Origin: Halioglobus sp.
GTDB taxonomy: Bacteria; Pseudomonadota; Gammaproteobacteria; Pseudomonadales; Halieaceae
Assembly: GCA_029246385.1 (NCBI GenBank)
Contig: JAQWNG010000029.1
Location: 98,538 to 162,537, forward strand
Direction: 5' to 3'
DNA length: 64,000 nucleotides
Shown: one piece after another, positions 7,889 to 17,048 of the stretch
Layout of the letters: the number at the start of each line of letters is the position of its first letter
Position numbering within the stretch: position 1 is the first letter of the stretch
The notes under the pieces: generated by a model
Database searches by the model: none
Seen by the model: only the letters and a program-made list of their open reading frames with translations
Told to the model about the DNA's origin: nothing
Program-made: the position numbers and the translations under genes

Positions 7889-8878
7889 TTACTTACCGGC
7901 GAGACGCGCAACAACCGGCGCAAACGCTTCTGCCATATTATTTGTTCCATCATCGAGTACGGCAATGTAAGAAATCCCGTAGGTTTCTCGGCGGCGTTGT
8001 AGCTCTTCGCAGATGAAGTCGACACTGCCAACAAGGCAGTGCGGATGACTGAGGATATCGTCGCATGACATTCCCAAAGCGTCACCGATGGCTTTTGCGG
8101 TCGGCTGTGGGTGATCGGTAATGATAGTATTGTAAGCGCCGATTTCCAGCTCTATTTTCTCAAAACGCGCGCCGGCGCCTTTCTTTATCCAATTGATTTT
8201 CTTTGCGGTCGCGGCGGCAAGTCCTGATGTCATGCCATCGGGTCCGAGCATTCCGGCGCGGTTATTAAAATTCAAGCTGATAATATCCGCTTCCTGTCCA
8301 GCAAAGGTCAGGATTTTTTTACTGCCACCGCCGATCATTAATGGCGGATAGGGATTTTGCGCAGGTGTTGGTGTCCCAGAAAAACCTGACCAGTTGATAA
8401 AGTCGCCGGTGATTTCTAGTGGGTCACCCGACATGAAGGCTTTATAGGCGTATACGAATTCGGCGAAGCGCTCAAAGCGCTGCGGGAATTCATCAAAAGG
8501 CAGGTTGACGGCTTCATATTCGTTTTTGATCCAACCTGCGCCGAGACCAAACTCTAACCGCCCTTCAGACAGGTAGTCCATAGTCGCGGCTTCTTTGGCC
8601 AGTATGATTGGGTGGCGATAATCGTTGCAAAAAACACGACAGCCTACACGCAGCGTGCTTGTCTGTTCTAGCGCCATTGCGATGGCGGGCACTGCCGCCA
8701 GCATTTGTGGGGGGTGGTAGGTCCTATCTAGAGCGGGGCCTGCGCTGAGGAAATGATCAGCCAGGAAAAAAGTGGAGTAGCCAAGGTCTTCCGTTTTTGC
8801 GATCAGGTTGCGCCAGTTGGCTGGTGAATCTGTGTTAAAACTTTGCAGTGAAAATCGAAAAGGCTTGTGCTGGCTCAT
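7889..8878 (-). CDS. LLM-class flavin-dependent oxidoreductase (F420-type subfamily)
   Basis: A 329-residue bacterial-luciferase-like TIM barrel. FRFSLQSFNTDSPANWRNLI, DLGYSTFFLADHF, MALEQTSTLRVGCRVFCNDY, EAATMDYLSEGRLEFGLGAGW and PPLMIGGGSKK are the characteristic luciferase-family segments. From memory it most resembles the putative F420-dependent subfamily TIGR03621, best known from actinobacteria. Whether it uses F420 or FMN cannot be read here. I start at ATG 8878 (MSQHKPF). The longer frame from 8941 would overlap the upstream oxidoreductase by about 45 bases, whereas 8878 leaves a 17-base gap with GGAG upstream. It lies between the molybdopterin enzyme and the aldehyde dehydrogenase in the same operon. 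A monooxygenase or hydride-transfer role producing the dehydrogenase's substrate is plausible. Confidence 0.85.
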   Translation of the reverse strand: MSQHKPFRFSLQSFNTDSPANWRNLIAKTEDLGYSTFFLADHFLSAGPALDRTYHPPQMLAAVPAIAMALEQTSTLRVGCRVFCNDYRHPIILAKEAATMDYLSEGRLEFGLGAGWIKNEYEAVNLPFDEFPQRFERFAEFVYAYKAFMSGDPLEITGDFINWSGFSGTPTPAQNPYPPLMIGGGSKKILTFAGQEADIISLNFNNRAGMLGPDGMTSGLAAATAKKINWIKKGAGARFEKIELEIGAYNTIITDHPQPTAKAIGDALGMSCDDILSHPHCLVGSVDFICEELQRRRETYGISYIAVLDDGTNNMAEAFAPVVARLAGK

Positions 8879-8895
8879 GTCTGACGCTCCAAAAC

Positions 8896-11064
8896 TTAGG
8901 ATAGTTTTCTTATGGCCACAGGGATACTGCTTTGCCGGCACATGCCAGAATATCTTTCCGCATTTTCTAAGTTATCGATCAGGCGGTTAGTGTTGCTACC
9001 GATTTCCCGAACCTGTTGATCAGCATTCGCAGTTGGATCGGGTGAGCCGCCCCAGCAGTGCGACATGGAGATGACGCCGGGCCTGATATCATTACTGGCC
9101 GACGCAACAGCTGGAATAGCTCCGTGGCGTGAGTGGACTTCTATAATATCACCGTCTGCGATCTGAAGTTTTGCCAGCTCTTTGGGGTGCATAAAAGCGG
9201 GGTTAGTGGTGCCCTTGCTTTTCAACAGGCCTAGTTCTGGCCCAGTAGAGTTGTATGTATTCTTCATGCGACGACTGATTAGCAGTAGTGGATACTCTTC
9301 CGTGCTCGAGGATTTCATGTCGCTATAGGCCCCGCTCAGTTCCTGTTCTAGTCCTGGCGGGAAAAGCTGCAGGCGCCCACGCGTTGTCGGATCGGGCGCG
9401 TCAAGAATGACATCCGGGACATCAAAAATTTTGCCGCCTTCGGTATTGTAAATCTGTTGTAGGGGTACGCGGGAACCTCGGGTGATATTTTCTAACAAAT
9501 CGAATTTTTTTGGTTTTTCTTGCATGTCTATTGGCCCGTTGGTCATGCTCATGTTGAGCCCCATACGTTTGCCTATGGCCCAGAAAAACTCCCATTCTTC
9601 TATCTTATCGCCCTCGGCCTCGACGACCGTTTGGGTATATTGGCTGTAGGGTTTGTCGTGCCATATATCGGTAAGCAGGGTGACATCTTCTCGCTCCAGA
9701 CACATTTTGGGTGCCAACACATAATCTGCCATTTGCGCCGTCGCCGCCATTTTTATATCAATGCAGACGAGGAGTTCAAGACCGGACAGTGCTGCATGCG
9801 TCTTCTCCTGGTCGGGCCAGGCTAGCAGTGGATTCCCACCCACGCATATCAGTGCCTTTATTTGTCCCTCGCCTTCCAGAAGCATCTCGTCACTGATGAC
9901 AGCCGTGGGCATTTCTTTCAGTGGACCGTAAGGCGAAAGCACCACTGTTTCACAAATATCTTCAGATACACGACTCTTTACGCCGTCTGAGAGCCACTGT
10001 GGCTGCGGTCCGGTGGCTTCAGCGCTGCGAGGTCCCATAGGTGTAAGAACGCCAGGGTTGGGTAGGCGCTCACCTTCGCGATAGTGGCGTCCGCAGATCG
10101 CGTTTAGAGATTGTACAAGGTGCTGCAATAGATTGGGATGAGGCCCCATCTCGGGGCCAGTGCCAGTCACGGCAGTGCCACGAGGACCGGCAGCAAACAT
10201 TCTGGCGGCTGTAATGATCTGCTCGGCCGGAATACCGGCCGCCGCGGATACCGCTTCGGGTGTAAATCTTTGGGTGTGTTCCCTAAGCTGCTCTACCCCT
10301 TCAACGTGTTCCAGGCAAAACGCTTTATCGTATAGTTCGTCAGCTAGGATCACGGCAATAATAGCGGCTAAGATTGCGGCGTCTTGGCCCGGACGGACCT
10401 GCAGATGTAGGTCGGCGCGACTCGCTACCTCTGTCACGCGCGGGTCGATACAAATGACCTTCATGCCGCGCTTTTTGCCATCACGCAGCGCGTTATGTGG
10501 GCTAAAAGCTGGAATGCCGCCGGGGATGGAGTAGTGTGAAACTAAGGTGTTGTTACCTATGATCATCGCAACATCAGAGTCGTTCCACATGTGGCTGCCT
10601 CCGTTCCACCACCCCATACGAGTCGGTCCGATTGCAACCTTGGCGGGCTGGTCAATGGTGACACTGGTGTAGTAAGAGGGAGAGTCAATCGCCGCGTGAA
10701 ATGCTCTTGCCACGTCGTGGGCTGCCGAATTCTGGTAAGAGTAGGTACCGTTATAGCTGGCAATACTGCGTGGGCCGTAGCTATTCAGTATGCTTTGCAG
10801 TCGCGCAGCTATTTCATCCATTGCAAGTTCGGTACCAATGGCGTTAAACGACCCATCGGGTTGTTTTTTTTGTGACTGTTGAAGGCGAGTGGGGTGGTCT
10901 ATCTGATCTATCATTTGCCGACCCTTGATGCAGGTATAGCCGCCATACATTTCATTGCTGGTATCGGGCGTGAGCGCTATTAGTCGGTTGTTTTCGACTG
11001 TAGCCTCCATTGGGCAGTAGGCATGACAGAATCGACAATATGTTTTTACTGTTTTAGTTGCCAT
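8896..11064 (-). CDS. Molybdopterin-dependent oxidoreductase (bis-MGD, [4Fe-4S])
   Basis: A 722-residue catalytic subunit of the DMSO-reductase superfamily. Cys10, Cys13, Cys17 and Cys45 form the N-terminal iron-sulfur site (CRFCHAYC ... TCIKG). The molybdopterin-binding middle follows (MIIGNNTLVSHYSIPGG, VICIDPRVTEVASRADLHLQ, GTGPEMGPHPN). The C-terminal dinucleotide-binding domain begins near LLLISRRMKNTYNSTGPE. There is no twin-arginine signal, so it should be cytoplasmic. No partner electron-transfer or membrane subunit is adjacent, so electron delivery must come from elsewhere or from the neighbouring flavin enzyme. It is 46 bases after the ABM protein and 17 before the LLM gene. Relatives include acetylene-hydratase-like and thiosulfate-reductase-like proteins. 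The reaction is unknown; hydroxylation or reduction of a pathway carbon compound is one possibility. Confidence 0.88.
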   Translation of the reverse strand: MATKTVKTYCRFCHAYCPMEATVENNRLIALTPDTSNEMYGGYTCIKGRQMIDQIDHPTRLQQSQKKQPDGSFNAIGTELAMDEIAARLQSILNSYGPRSIASYNGTYSYQNSAAHDVARAFHAAIDSPSYYTSVTIDQPAKVAIGPTRMGWWNGGSHMWNDSDVAMIIGNNTLVSHYSIPGGIPAFSPHNALRDGKKRGMKVICIDPRVTEVASRADLHLQVRPGQDAAILAAIIAVILADELYDKAFCLEHVEGVEQLREHTQRFTPEAVSAAAGIPAEQIITAARMFAAGPRGTAVTGTGPEMGPHPNLLQHLVQSLNAICGRHYREGERLPNPGVLTPMGPRSAEATGPQPQWLSDGVKSRVSEDICETVVLSPYGPLKEMPTAVISDEMLLEGEGQIKALICVGGNPLLAWPDQEKTHAALSGLELLVCIDIKMAATAQMADYVLAPKMCLEREDVTLLTDIWHDKPYSQYTQTVVEAEGDKIEEWEFFWAIGKRMGLNMSMTNGPIDMQEKPKKFDLLENITRGSRVPLQQIYNTEGGKIFDVPDVILDAPDPTTRGRLQLFPPGLEQELSGAYSDMKSSSTEEYPLLLISRRMKNTYNSTGPELGLLKSKGTTNPAFMHPKELAKLQIADGDIIEVHSRHGAIPAVASASNDIRPGVISMSHCWGGSPDPTANADQQVREIGSNTNRLIDNLENAERYSGMCRQSSIPVAIRKLS

Positions 11065-11110
11065 TTAATTGTAGTCCTAGAGTCTTTGCCTGTTCAGTGA
11101 AACGCAGTAT

Positions 11111-11455
11111 TTATTCCGTAAAAAAATCCGCACGGGGTCTGCCTTCCGGGTCGTATACAGGTTCTTCCAACGCCACTTTGAATTTCGCCACTTCGGTTTC
11201 ACTCACGCCGTACCTGCCGAGGCTGGCGAGCATTTTTTGGTAGTAGGGGCCTGCCAAATGCGCCGCTAAATCGTCTACCGAGGCCCAGTTCTCATAGACA
11301 TAGACTCGCGTATTAGAGGTCGGGTCTGCAGACCAAACATAATGCCGGCACCCCTTTTGAGTGCGCGTTTCCTCCACCAAATTTGCCGTTTCTGCAAGCG
11401 CCTTCTCTCGCTCTAGTGCAGGGAGGTGGAGTGTGCCGGCAATCAGTATAGTCAT
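11111..11455 (-). CDS. Antibiotic biosynthesis monooxygenase (ABM) domain protein
   Basis: A 114-residue protein of the dimeric ferredoxin-like ABM fold. It has the usual pattern of an N-terminal strand (MTILIAGTLHLP), a helix with paired Glu residues (ALAETANLVEETRTQKGCRHY) and the YVYENWASVDDLAAHLAGPYY stretch. Such proteins can be cofactor-free oxygenases, mutarotases or small heme-binding enzymes, so the role is open. ATG 11455 has AGGA at the proper distance; a TTG at 11461 is the alternative. It is the first gene of the minus-strand operon leading to the TetR gene. It is divergent from the enone reductase at 11603, with palindrome B in the shared promoter region. Confidence 0.8.
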   Translation of the reverse strand: MTILIAGTLHLPALEREKALAETANLVEETRTQKGCRHYVWSADPTSNTRVYVYENWASVDDLAAHLAGPYYQKMLASLGRYGVSETEVAKFKVALEEPVYDPEGRPRADFFTE

Positions 11456-11534
11456 GAGCAATCCTGAGCAATAAAGGGGCTACCGAGTAGCGAGACTGAA
11501 CATCGAAACAGTAGCAGAGTAGGCGCACTAAAAC

Positions 11535-11552
11535 AATCAGGGTTGACTGATT
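11535..11552. promoter_or_regulatory. Operator-like palindrome, copy B
   Basis: AATCAGGGTTGACTGATT has perfect 6-base arms (AATCAG/CTGATT) around a 6-base spacer. It lies between the divergent ABM-protein operon and the enone reductase, with the same geometry as sites at 4266, 14436 and 28945. Confidence 0.55.
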
Positions 11553-11602
11553 TTTTGGTAACCGTTATCGTGTGCGACCGAGTCAATGGATAAGTTTCAG
11601 CT

Positions 11603-12619
11603 ATGACAGATTTGATAAATCGACAGTATTATCTTGCCTCACGCCCCGTAGGAAAGCCTGATGCAACAAACGTGCCTGTGCGGGATGTCCCAGTTGCCGA
11701 TCCGGCTTCCGACGAGGTGGTCTTGCGCAATCTTTATATTTCGCTGGACCCAGCCATTCGCGGCTGGATGGGCGATGATCCAAATTATATAGAACCCATT
11801 ACTCTGGGCGATGCCGTGCGCAGCTCCGTTATTGGCCGCGTCGTCAAAAGCAATAGTCCAGACTATGCGGTGGGCGATGTTGCTATGAGTCTGGGCGCTT
11901 GGGAGCAGTACACAACCGCACAGGCCATCACTCTCAACAAGCTGGATGAAAACATGGGCATCCCCCTCAGCAGTTTTATGGGCGTGTTGGGCCCGACGGG
12001 CCTGACGGCCTATTTTGGCTTGTTGGACGTCGGCAAGCCTAAAGCCGGAGAAACAGTCCTCGTTAGTGCTGCAGCTGGTGCCGTGGGTTCAGTCGTGGGG
12101 CAGATCGCCAAGATGAAAGGTTGTCGGGTGGTCGGTATGGCCGGCAGCGATGATAAATGCCGTTGGATTAAAGATGATCTAGGCTTCGATGAGGCAATCA
12201 ATTATAAGACCTGTGGCGATTATGAGGGGGCTATTCGCAAAGCCTGCCCTGAGGGTGTCGATGTCTACTTTGACAATGTCGGCGGTGATATTATGGATTC
12301 TGCGCTAAATTGCCTAAATAAATTTGCACGTGTCGCTGTTTGCGGCTGGATATCAACCTATAACGTTCCCAATGCCCCTGGCCCCGTAAATTTGTGGCAA
12401 CTGGTTGCCGAGAGCGTCACTATGCAAGGGTTCACCTTGCTGGATTATCTGGATCGTTTTGAAGAGGGCATTGGTCAATTGGTTCAGTGGCTAATGGCCG
12501 GAGAAATTACCTCTCGCGAGGAAATTGTCGACGGCCTCGATAATGTGTTGCCCACATTTCTTAAATTATTCGATGGCTCCAATACAGGCAAACTGCTGAT
12601 CCGGATCCCCGAGGAGTAG
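11603..12619 (+). CDS. NADP-dependent enone reductase of the CurA/PTGR type
   Basis: A 338-residue zinc-free medium-chain reductase, the length of CurA and prostaglandin/leukotriene reductase proteins. The family hallmarks are NRQYYLASRPVGKP, LRNLYISLDPAIRGWM, the nucleotide-binding GAAAGAVGSVVGQIAKMKGC-like stretch (here VSAAAGAVGSVVGQ), VDVYFDNVGGDIMDSAL and a C-terminal TGKLLIRI. These cytoplasmic enzymes reduce alpha-beta-unsaturated ketones or aldehydes with NADPH, which would suit an ionone- or enone-like pathway intermediate. It is transcribed alone, divergent from the ABM operon and convergent with the serine hydrolase at 12681. Palindrome B lies about 50 bases before its start. Confidence 0.88.
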   Translation: MTDLINRQYYLASRPVGKPDATNVPVRDVPVADPASDEVVLRNLYISLDPAIRGWMGDDPNYIEPITLGDAVRSSVIGRVVKSNSPDYAVGDVAMSLGAWEQYTTAQAITLNKLDENMGIPLSSFMGVLGPTGLTAYFGLLDVGKPKAGETVLVSAAAGAVGSVVGQIAKMKGCRVVGMAGSDDKCRWIKDDLGFDEAINYKTCGDYEGAIRKACPEGVDVYFDNVGGDIMDSALNCLNKFARVAVCGWISTYNVPNAPGPVNLWQLVAESVTMQGFTLLDYLDRFEEGIGQLVQWLMAGEITSREEIVDGLDNVLPTFLKLFDGSNTGKLLIRIPEE

Positions 12620-12680
12620 GGTAAAGATCTAGTCGATATGCGTGAGCGCCTGCAATTGGAGAAATTTTTTTGCTTTCAAT

Positions 12681-13823
12681 TTATCGAGCTAACACCCTCA
12701 GCAATGGCTCGATAAGGTTGGCATCGTTGCGATTAGAGGTGACGCGAAACTTTGACGGAATGCCACCGAGTCTGACAATAATAGTTTGGGTCTTTCGATT
12801 AATCATGATTAGTTGCAATCCCATGCCCTCTACCCAAAAGGTTTCAGGCGACGTTGGTAACCCGCGATAAATGTGGTACCCATAGGAATTACCCGCAGAT
12901 TCTCCGGTCGCCTGAACGAAAAACCACTGTGGAGTCAAGGTGTCATCCACCATTTTTTCTATCCAATGACTAGAGACAATAGGGTTGTTTTGATTGAGAT
13001 ACAAGTTGCCAATACCCAACCAAGATCGTGCGGTGGCAAACAGGCAACAGTAGCCCGCGGTATTGATGATAGCGGCGTCTTCGAGGCGCAAAGGTTGCCA
13101 CAGCTTCTCTTCAATAAGTCGATTCAGTGGTTGCTCATAAATACGCACTAATATGAGGTTCAATAGGTGGTAGTTAATATTGTCATAATGGAATGCACGA
13201 TCCCCGTTAAATGAGATTTCAGCTAGCGGCGTTGCCAGACCCTTGCCCTTTAATGTAGCACTTAGATCCTTGATTGTAGATTGTATGCCCGATGTGTGTC
13301 TCAGTAAATCTCGAACAGTTAACCTCGCATTCGTACTGGTAGCGATCTCTGGAAGATAAAGAGAAATCGAATCATTTTCCGATTGAATTTCACCTTCATC
13401 GATCGCGATGCCAATCATCAGTGCGATGATATTTTTTGCCATAGACATGCCATTAACATTTCTACCTCGATCCGCATTTTGGGCGTAACGTTCATAGATA
13501 ATTTGACCCCTCTTTTGCACCAGCAAAGCCTCCGTCTGACTCTTCTCGAACCAAGCATTCAGCAAGTCACTATCTGTTGAGTTTGACGCGGATATTGGCG
13601 CGGAATTAGATTGCGTTGCGCCTTTAATGGCGCTAGGCATCGACGCTAGGAATGAATCTTGAGATTTCAATAGGTCATTGATGTAGGCATTCGCCTCGAG
13701 CATCAGGCCATTGAGAAAAATTGTTTTGTACGGGTTGATTAGCAGAAGTGCCACTAGCAGAATTACAGATACTGCCGCCACTACTGTTTTTCGGCCTCCA
13801 TTCATATTCTTGTCCATGTCCAA
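12681..13823 (-). CDS. Membrane-anchored beta-lactamase-fold serine hydrolase
   Basis: A 380-residue protein with a single N-terminal membrane helix (about residues 12-32, VVAAVSVILLVALLLIN) and a beta-lactamase/DD-peptidase-type domain outside the cytoplasm. The catalytic SxxK is SMAK in NGMSMAKNI, and the YxN element is YDN in FHYDNINYHL. The third motif is not obvious by eye. Relatives include 6-aminohexanoate-dimer hydrolase, esterases and class C beta-lactamases. An esterase or amidase acting on an imported substrate is possible but unproven. It follows the NTF2-like gene at 13948-14379 in the same direction, 124 bases apart. Confidence 0.8.
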   Translation of the reverse strand: MDMDKNMNGGRKTVVAAVSVILLVALLLINPYKTIFLNGLMLEANAYINDLLKSQDSFLASMPSAIKGATQSNSAPISASNSTDSDLLNAWFEKSQTEALLVQKRGQIIYERYAQNADRGRNVNGMSMAKNIIALMIGIAIDEGEIQSENDSISLYLPEIATSTNARLTVRDLLRHTSGIQSTIKDLSATLKGKGLATPLAEISFNGDRAFHYDNINYHLLNLILVRIYEQPLNRLIEEKLWQPLRLEDAAIINTAGYCCLFATARSWLGIGNLYLNQNNPIVSSHWIEKMVDDTLTPQWFFVQATGESAGNSYGYHIYRGLPTSPETFWVEGMGLQLIMINRKTQTIIVRLGGIPSKFRVTSNRNDANLIEPLLRVLAR

Positions 13824-13947
13824 GGTGCAGTCGCCGCGACTACTTATCGTCTGCTGGTGTCTGCAACTGTCTCTGCATCAAAACTAACTCGCAGCATTGT
13901 ATGCATCGGGATGGGGCGCAGCCAGTATCGGATGACCGAAGGTGGAC

Positions 13948-14379
13948 CTAGTCCAATGGAGGCGTATAGCTCCCACTCATGTCTGAGGGTCCATTATAAA
14001 TAAAGCTATAACCCCGTGACTGGAAGAACCACTGGTCGCCTTGCTTGACGTAGGTGTCCAGATAACGGCTTACCATTGTGCTGGCATTGCCTTCATGGTC
14101 GCGGGTATATTCATGCAAATACCAATGGCCACTGGCGCTATCGCCGTTTATTTCAAACACACCGGAACTGGGCAGCATGAGAGCAAATTCAAAGCCGTCC
14201 ATCATCTGGAGCCAAAGGCCTAGGATTTCATCACGCCCACTAACCGGGGTGCCCAACAGATTCCAGACTCCATCCTCTGCCCAGGTGTCAATCCAAGCCT
14301 CAGCGTCTCTGCGGTTTACAGCATCCGTATAGCGCCCCATAAGGTTTCTCAGGGCCAGTTCATCGGCAATTGGATTCAT
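13948..14379 (-). CDS. NTF2-like (SnoaL) family protein
   Basis: A 143-residue cone-shaped alpha+beta barrel protein of the NTF2/SnoaL superfamily. DELALRNLMGRYTDAVNRRD, then EAWIDTWAEDGVWNL, and the late strands GHWYLHEYTRD, STMVSRYLDTYVKQGDQW and FFQSRGYSF are the usual pattern. Members act as cyclases, isomerases, dehydratases or small-molecule binders, so the reaction is unknown. The gene is divergent from the carotenoid-type oxygenase at 14533 and shares its promoter region, which carries palindrome C. Two more NTF2-like genes occur at 27967 and 29845, so this fold is a recurring part of the pathway. Confidence 0.82.
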   Translation of the reverse strand: MNPIADELALRNLMGRYTDAVNRRDAEAWIDTWAEDGVWNLLGTPVSGRDEILGLWLQMMDGFEFALMLPSSGVFEINGDSASGHWYLHEYTRDHEGNASTMVSRYLDTYVKQGDQWFFQSRGYSFIYNGPSDMSGSYTPPLD

Positions 14380-14435
14380 CGTGTGTTCCCCTTAGGTCGT
14401 TAAGTAGTTACTCTAACGCCACTAGGCGACAAAAG

Positions 14436-14453
14436 AAACAAACGAGACTGTTT
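14436..14453. promoter_or_regulatory. Operator-like palindrome, copy C
   Basis: AAACAAACGAGACTGTTT lies between the divergent NTF2-like gene and the oxygenase operon. Its arms match AAACAG/CTGTTT with one difference, again with a 6-base spacer. A possible -10 (TATTAT, 14472-14477) for the oxygenase operon follows. Confidence 0.5.
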
Positions 14454-14532
14454 TTAAAAGATTTGAGCTGCTATTATCTTTAACCTTACCAATCTAATAA
14501 CGACTAGCTCATACGACACCCGAGGTGAACTG

Positions 14533-15945
14533 ATGGATTTGACTGCATATCAATATTTACAGGGCAACTATGCGCCCGTCGATGAAGAGCGTGATTTCGG
14601 CGAAGATCAACTGACGGTTGAGGGCGAGGTGCCCGCTAGTCTGTCGGGTGCTTTGATGCGTGACGGCGCCAATGTTGCGTTTCAGCCAAATTATTATGTC
14701 TATCCATTGGATGGCGATGGAATGGTTCACTCGGTGTACTTCAAGGATGGTCAAGTTCAGTATAAAAATCGGTGGGTTGAAACAAGCCATCTCAAAACAG
14801 AGCGGAAGTTCAATCGTACGATTTATGGCAGTGTAGGCAAGCTCCTCGAGGTACCAGCGGAGGTGATAGAAGCTGGCGGTGAGCCCAGCCCTGTGAGGAA
14901 TACTGCCAATACAAACGTAATTTATCATGCCGATAAACTGTTTGCCATGTGGGAAGGCGGCTTCCCCCACTTGCTTAATAATGATCTTTCTACTGTAGGG
15001 TTATATGATTACGGAGGTGCCCTTAAGCCTGGTGATGCATTAACTGCACACCCTAAGGTCTGTCCTGACACGGGCCAATTGATATCGTGTACTCAGCGTT
15101 GGGATAGTCCCAATTACTGCGTTCAGATTTTTGATGCCAGCGGCAAGCACGTCAAAATGATTCCAGTCCAGTTTGAGCGTAAAGGCATCATTCACGATCT
15201 GCAGATTACCGATAATTACGTGATTATTTTCTATGCGCCGGCGTTTCATAGCTTAGAAAAAGCCATGAAGGGCGAAGATCCTTTTATGTGGGAACCTGAA
15301 CTGGGTACTAAAATCATCGTTATCCCTCGGGACGGTAACGGTAAGCAAATGGTATTTGAAACGGAGCCCTTCTTCAGCTGGCACTTTTGTAACGGGTTTG
15401 AGAAAGACGGCAAGCTGGTCATTGATTATATCTGGATCCGTACTATCCCTTTTGCGCAGGCACAGGCAAGCGGAGCCGAAAAACAGCCGCGCAGAATGCA
15501 TCGCATGACATTAGACCTGAAAACCCAAAAGGTGGTTGATGAGGAATTTTCAGATATTTTTTGCGAGTTCTCCCGCGTGGACGAGCGTAAGATGGGTAAG
15601 GAATATCGCTACGGCTTTGCGGCGTCCTCCAATCGAGAATGGGGTGATGCGCACGGCTATAATTGTAGCGGACGCTACGATTTTGAGACTGGAAAAGTTG
15701 AGTTATATGAGTTCGGCTCCGAAGCAAATGCAAGCGAACCGGTCTATGTGCCTAACCCCGATAGTGAGCGTGAAGAAGACGGCTGGGTGATGTCTTTTGT
15801 TCACAACCCGGGCGAGGGTGCATTTCTGTCTATTCTTAGTGCCGGCGATTTTGAGCGTGGTCCTGTCGCTAAGATACATATACCAGGACGCGTGCCTAAT
15901 GGATTTCATGCTAACTGGATGCAGGGTCTTACCCTAGAGCGATAG
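14533..15945 (+). CDS. Carotenoid-cleavage-type oxygenase (RPE65/lignostilbene dioxygenase family)
   Basis: A 470-residue seven-bladed propeller, non-heme Fe(II) dioxygenase of normal family length. The four iron-binding His can be placed: His173 (LTAHPKV), His221 (GIIHDLQ), His284 (FFSWHFCNGF) and His459 (NGFHANW). The Glu-rich second shell and the substrate-entry segment near GALMRDGANVAFQPN also fit. Such enzymes cleave a C=C double bond of carotenoids, apocarotenoids, stilbenes or phenylpropenes to two carbonyl products. The substrate here is not evident. GAGGTG before ATG 14533 supports the start. It heads a long plus-strand gene run with an acetoin-dehydrogenase-like complex next, which could consume a carbonyl product of the cleavage (inference). 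Palindrome C lies upstream. Confidence 0.9.
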   Translation: MDLTAYQYLQGNYAPVDEERDFGEDQLTVEGEVPASLSGALMRDGANVAFQPNYYVYPLDGDGMVHSVYFKDGQVQYKNRWVETSHLKTERKFNRTIYGSVGKLLEVPAEVIEAGGEPSPVRNTANTNVIYHADKLFAMWEGGFPHLLNNDLSTVGLYDYGGALKPGDALTAHPKVCPDTGQLISCTQRWDSPNYCVQIFDASGKHVKMIPVQFERKGIIHDLQITDNYVIIFYAPAFHSLEKAMKGEDPFMWEPELGTKIIVIPRDGNGKQMVFETEPFFSWHFCNGFEKDGKLVIDYIWIRTIPFAQAQASGAEKQPRRMHRMTLDLKTQKVVDEEFSDIFCEFSRVDERKMGKEYRYGFAASSNREWGDAHGYNCSGRYDFETGKVELYEFGSEANASEPVYVPNPDSEREEDGWVMSFVHNPGEGAFLSILSAGDFERGPVAKIHIPGRVPNGFHANWMQGLTLER

Positions 15946-16022
15946 CCACACACGATAATATCTTGATGAGAATCTAACGATGAAGACAGATCAATATACA
16001 CAGCAAGTATCAGGGGTGATCA

Positions 16023-16994
16023 ATGTCATTGGATAAAAAACAGTTTCTACAGGCCTACCGCACCATGCGTACGATTCGTGACTTTGAATATCGCGTGAGT
16101 GATGAATTCGGTAAAGACAATATTCCTGGCTTTCTCCACTTATATGCAGGTCAAGAAGCTATAGCCACTGGCATGTGCATGAATTTGTCAGATGACGACT
16201 ACATCGTGAGCACCCACCGCGGCCATGGCCACTGTATTGCTAAGGGCGGCGATGTTGGCGATATGATGAAGGAAATTATGGCTAAGCAGGGCGGTAGCTG
16301 CGCAGGTAAAGGTGGCTCAATGCATATCGCTGCGGTTGAGAAGGGCATGCTGGGTGCGAATGCGATTGTTGGAGGTGGTCCTCCGCTAATTGTCGGCGCA
16401 GCGTTGTCGGCAAAAACGCTTGGCACGGATAGCGTCGGAGTGTCGTTTACTGGCGACGGCGGATCGAATCAAGGTACCACTTTTGAGGCGATGAACCTGG
16501 CAGTAGTGTTGCAGGTGCCTGCCATTTTTATGTTTGAAAATAACGGTTACGGTGAAGGCACTGCCGCAGGTTATGCCGTCGGTTCTAAAGATATCGCTAG
16601 TCGCGCGGCGGCGTTCGGTATGCCTGCGTTGAAAGTGGATGGTGCAGACATCTTTGAAACCTATAAAACGTGTAAAAAAGCCGTCGATCACTGCCGCAGT
16701 GGTAAGGGCCCGATCGCAATAGAGGCCAGCATCACTCGGTTCCGCGGTCACTTCGAGGGCGATGCCCAGCAGTATCGGGGCAAGGGGGAAGTGAAGCGTC
16801 TGATGAAGGATCTAGACTGCCTAAAAATCGCTAGTGACATCGCCATCAGCAAAAAATTGGCGACCAAGGGCGAGTTAAAGACTATTGACAAAGAAGTCGC
16901 TGTCTACATTGATGACGCTGCCACGGCCGCCTTGGCTGCGCCTAGTCCTGACGTATCGGAATTATTGACTGATGTCTACAGCTCTGCGTACTGA
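16023..16994 (+). CDS. acoA: TPP-dependent dehydrogenase E1 alpha subunit (acetoin dehydrogenase-like)
   Basis: A 323-residue E1 alpha subunit of the 2-oxoacid/acetoin dehydrogenase family. The thiamine-diphosphate motif runs from GDGGSNQGTTFEAMNLA to FENNGYG. SCAGKGGSMHIA and the late RFRGHFEGDAQQYR stretch are more like AcoA of acetoin dehydrogenase than pyruvate or branched-chain E1. The complex would cleave a C-C bond next to a carbonyl and hand the acyl (or acetaldehyde) unit to the E2 lipoyl arm. AGGGGTG precedes ATG 16023. It follows the oxygenase by 77 bases and precedes the beta subunit by 54. An acetoin-like alpha-hydroxyketone or diketone from the neighbouring pathway is the likeliest substrate, by inference. 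Confidence 0.88.
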   Translation: MSLDKKQFLQAYRTMRTIRDFEYRVSDEFGKDNIPGFLHLYAGQEAIATGMCMNLSDDDYIVSTHRGHGHCIAKGGDVGDMMKEIMAKQGGSCAGKGGSMHIAAVEKGMLGANAIVGGGPPLIVGAALSAKTLGTDSVGVSFTGDGGSNQGTTFEAMNLAVVLQVPAIFMFENNGYGEGTAAGYAVGSKDIASRAAAFGMPALKVDGADIFETYKTCKKAVDHCRSGKGPIAIEASITRFRGHFEGDAQQYRGKGEVKRLMKDLDCLKIASDIAISKKLATKGELKTIDKEVAVYIDDAATAALAAPSPDVSELLTDVYSSAY

Positions 16995-17048
16995 GACCAG
17001 CCCCAAGAACAGCGCACTGCCGCCGACAAAATCTGGAGTGAACAAGTA

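Noticed and set aside
11508..11525. Fifth copy of the regional palindrome
   Set aside because: Only the left arm AAACAG is present; the right arm is missing.
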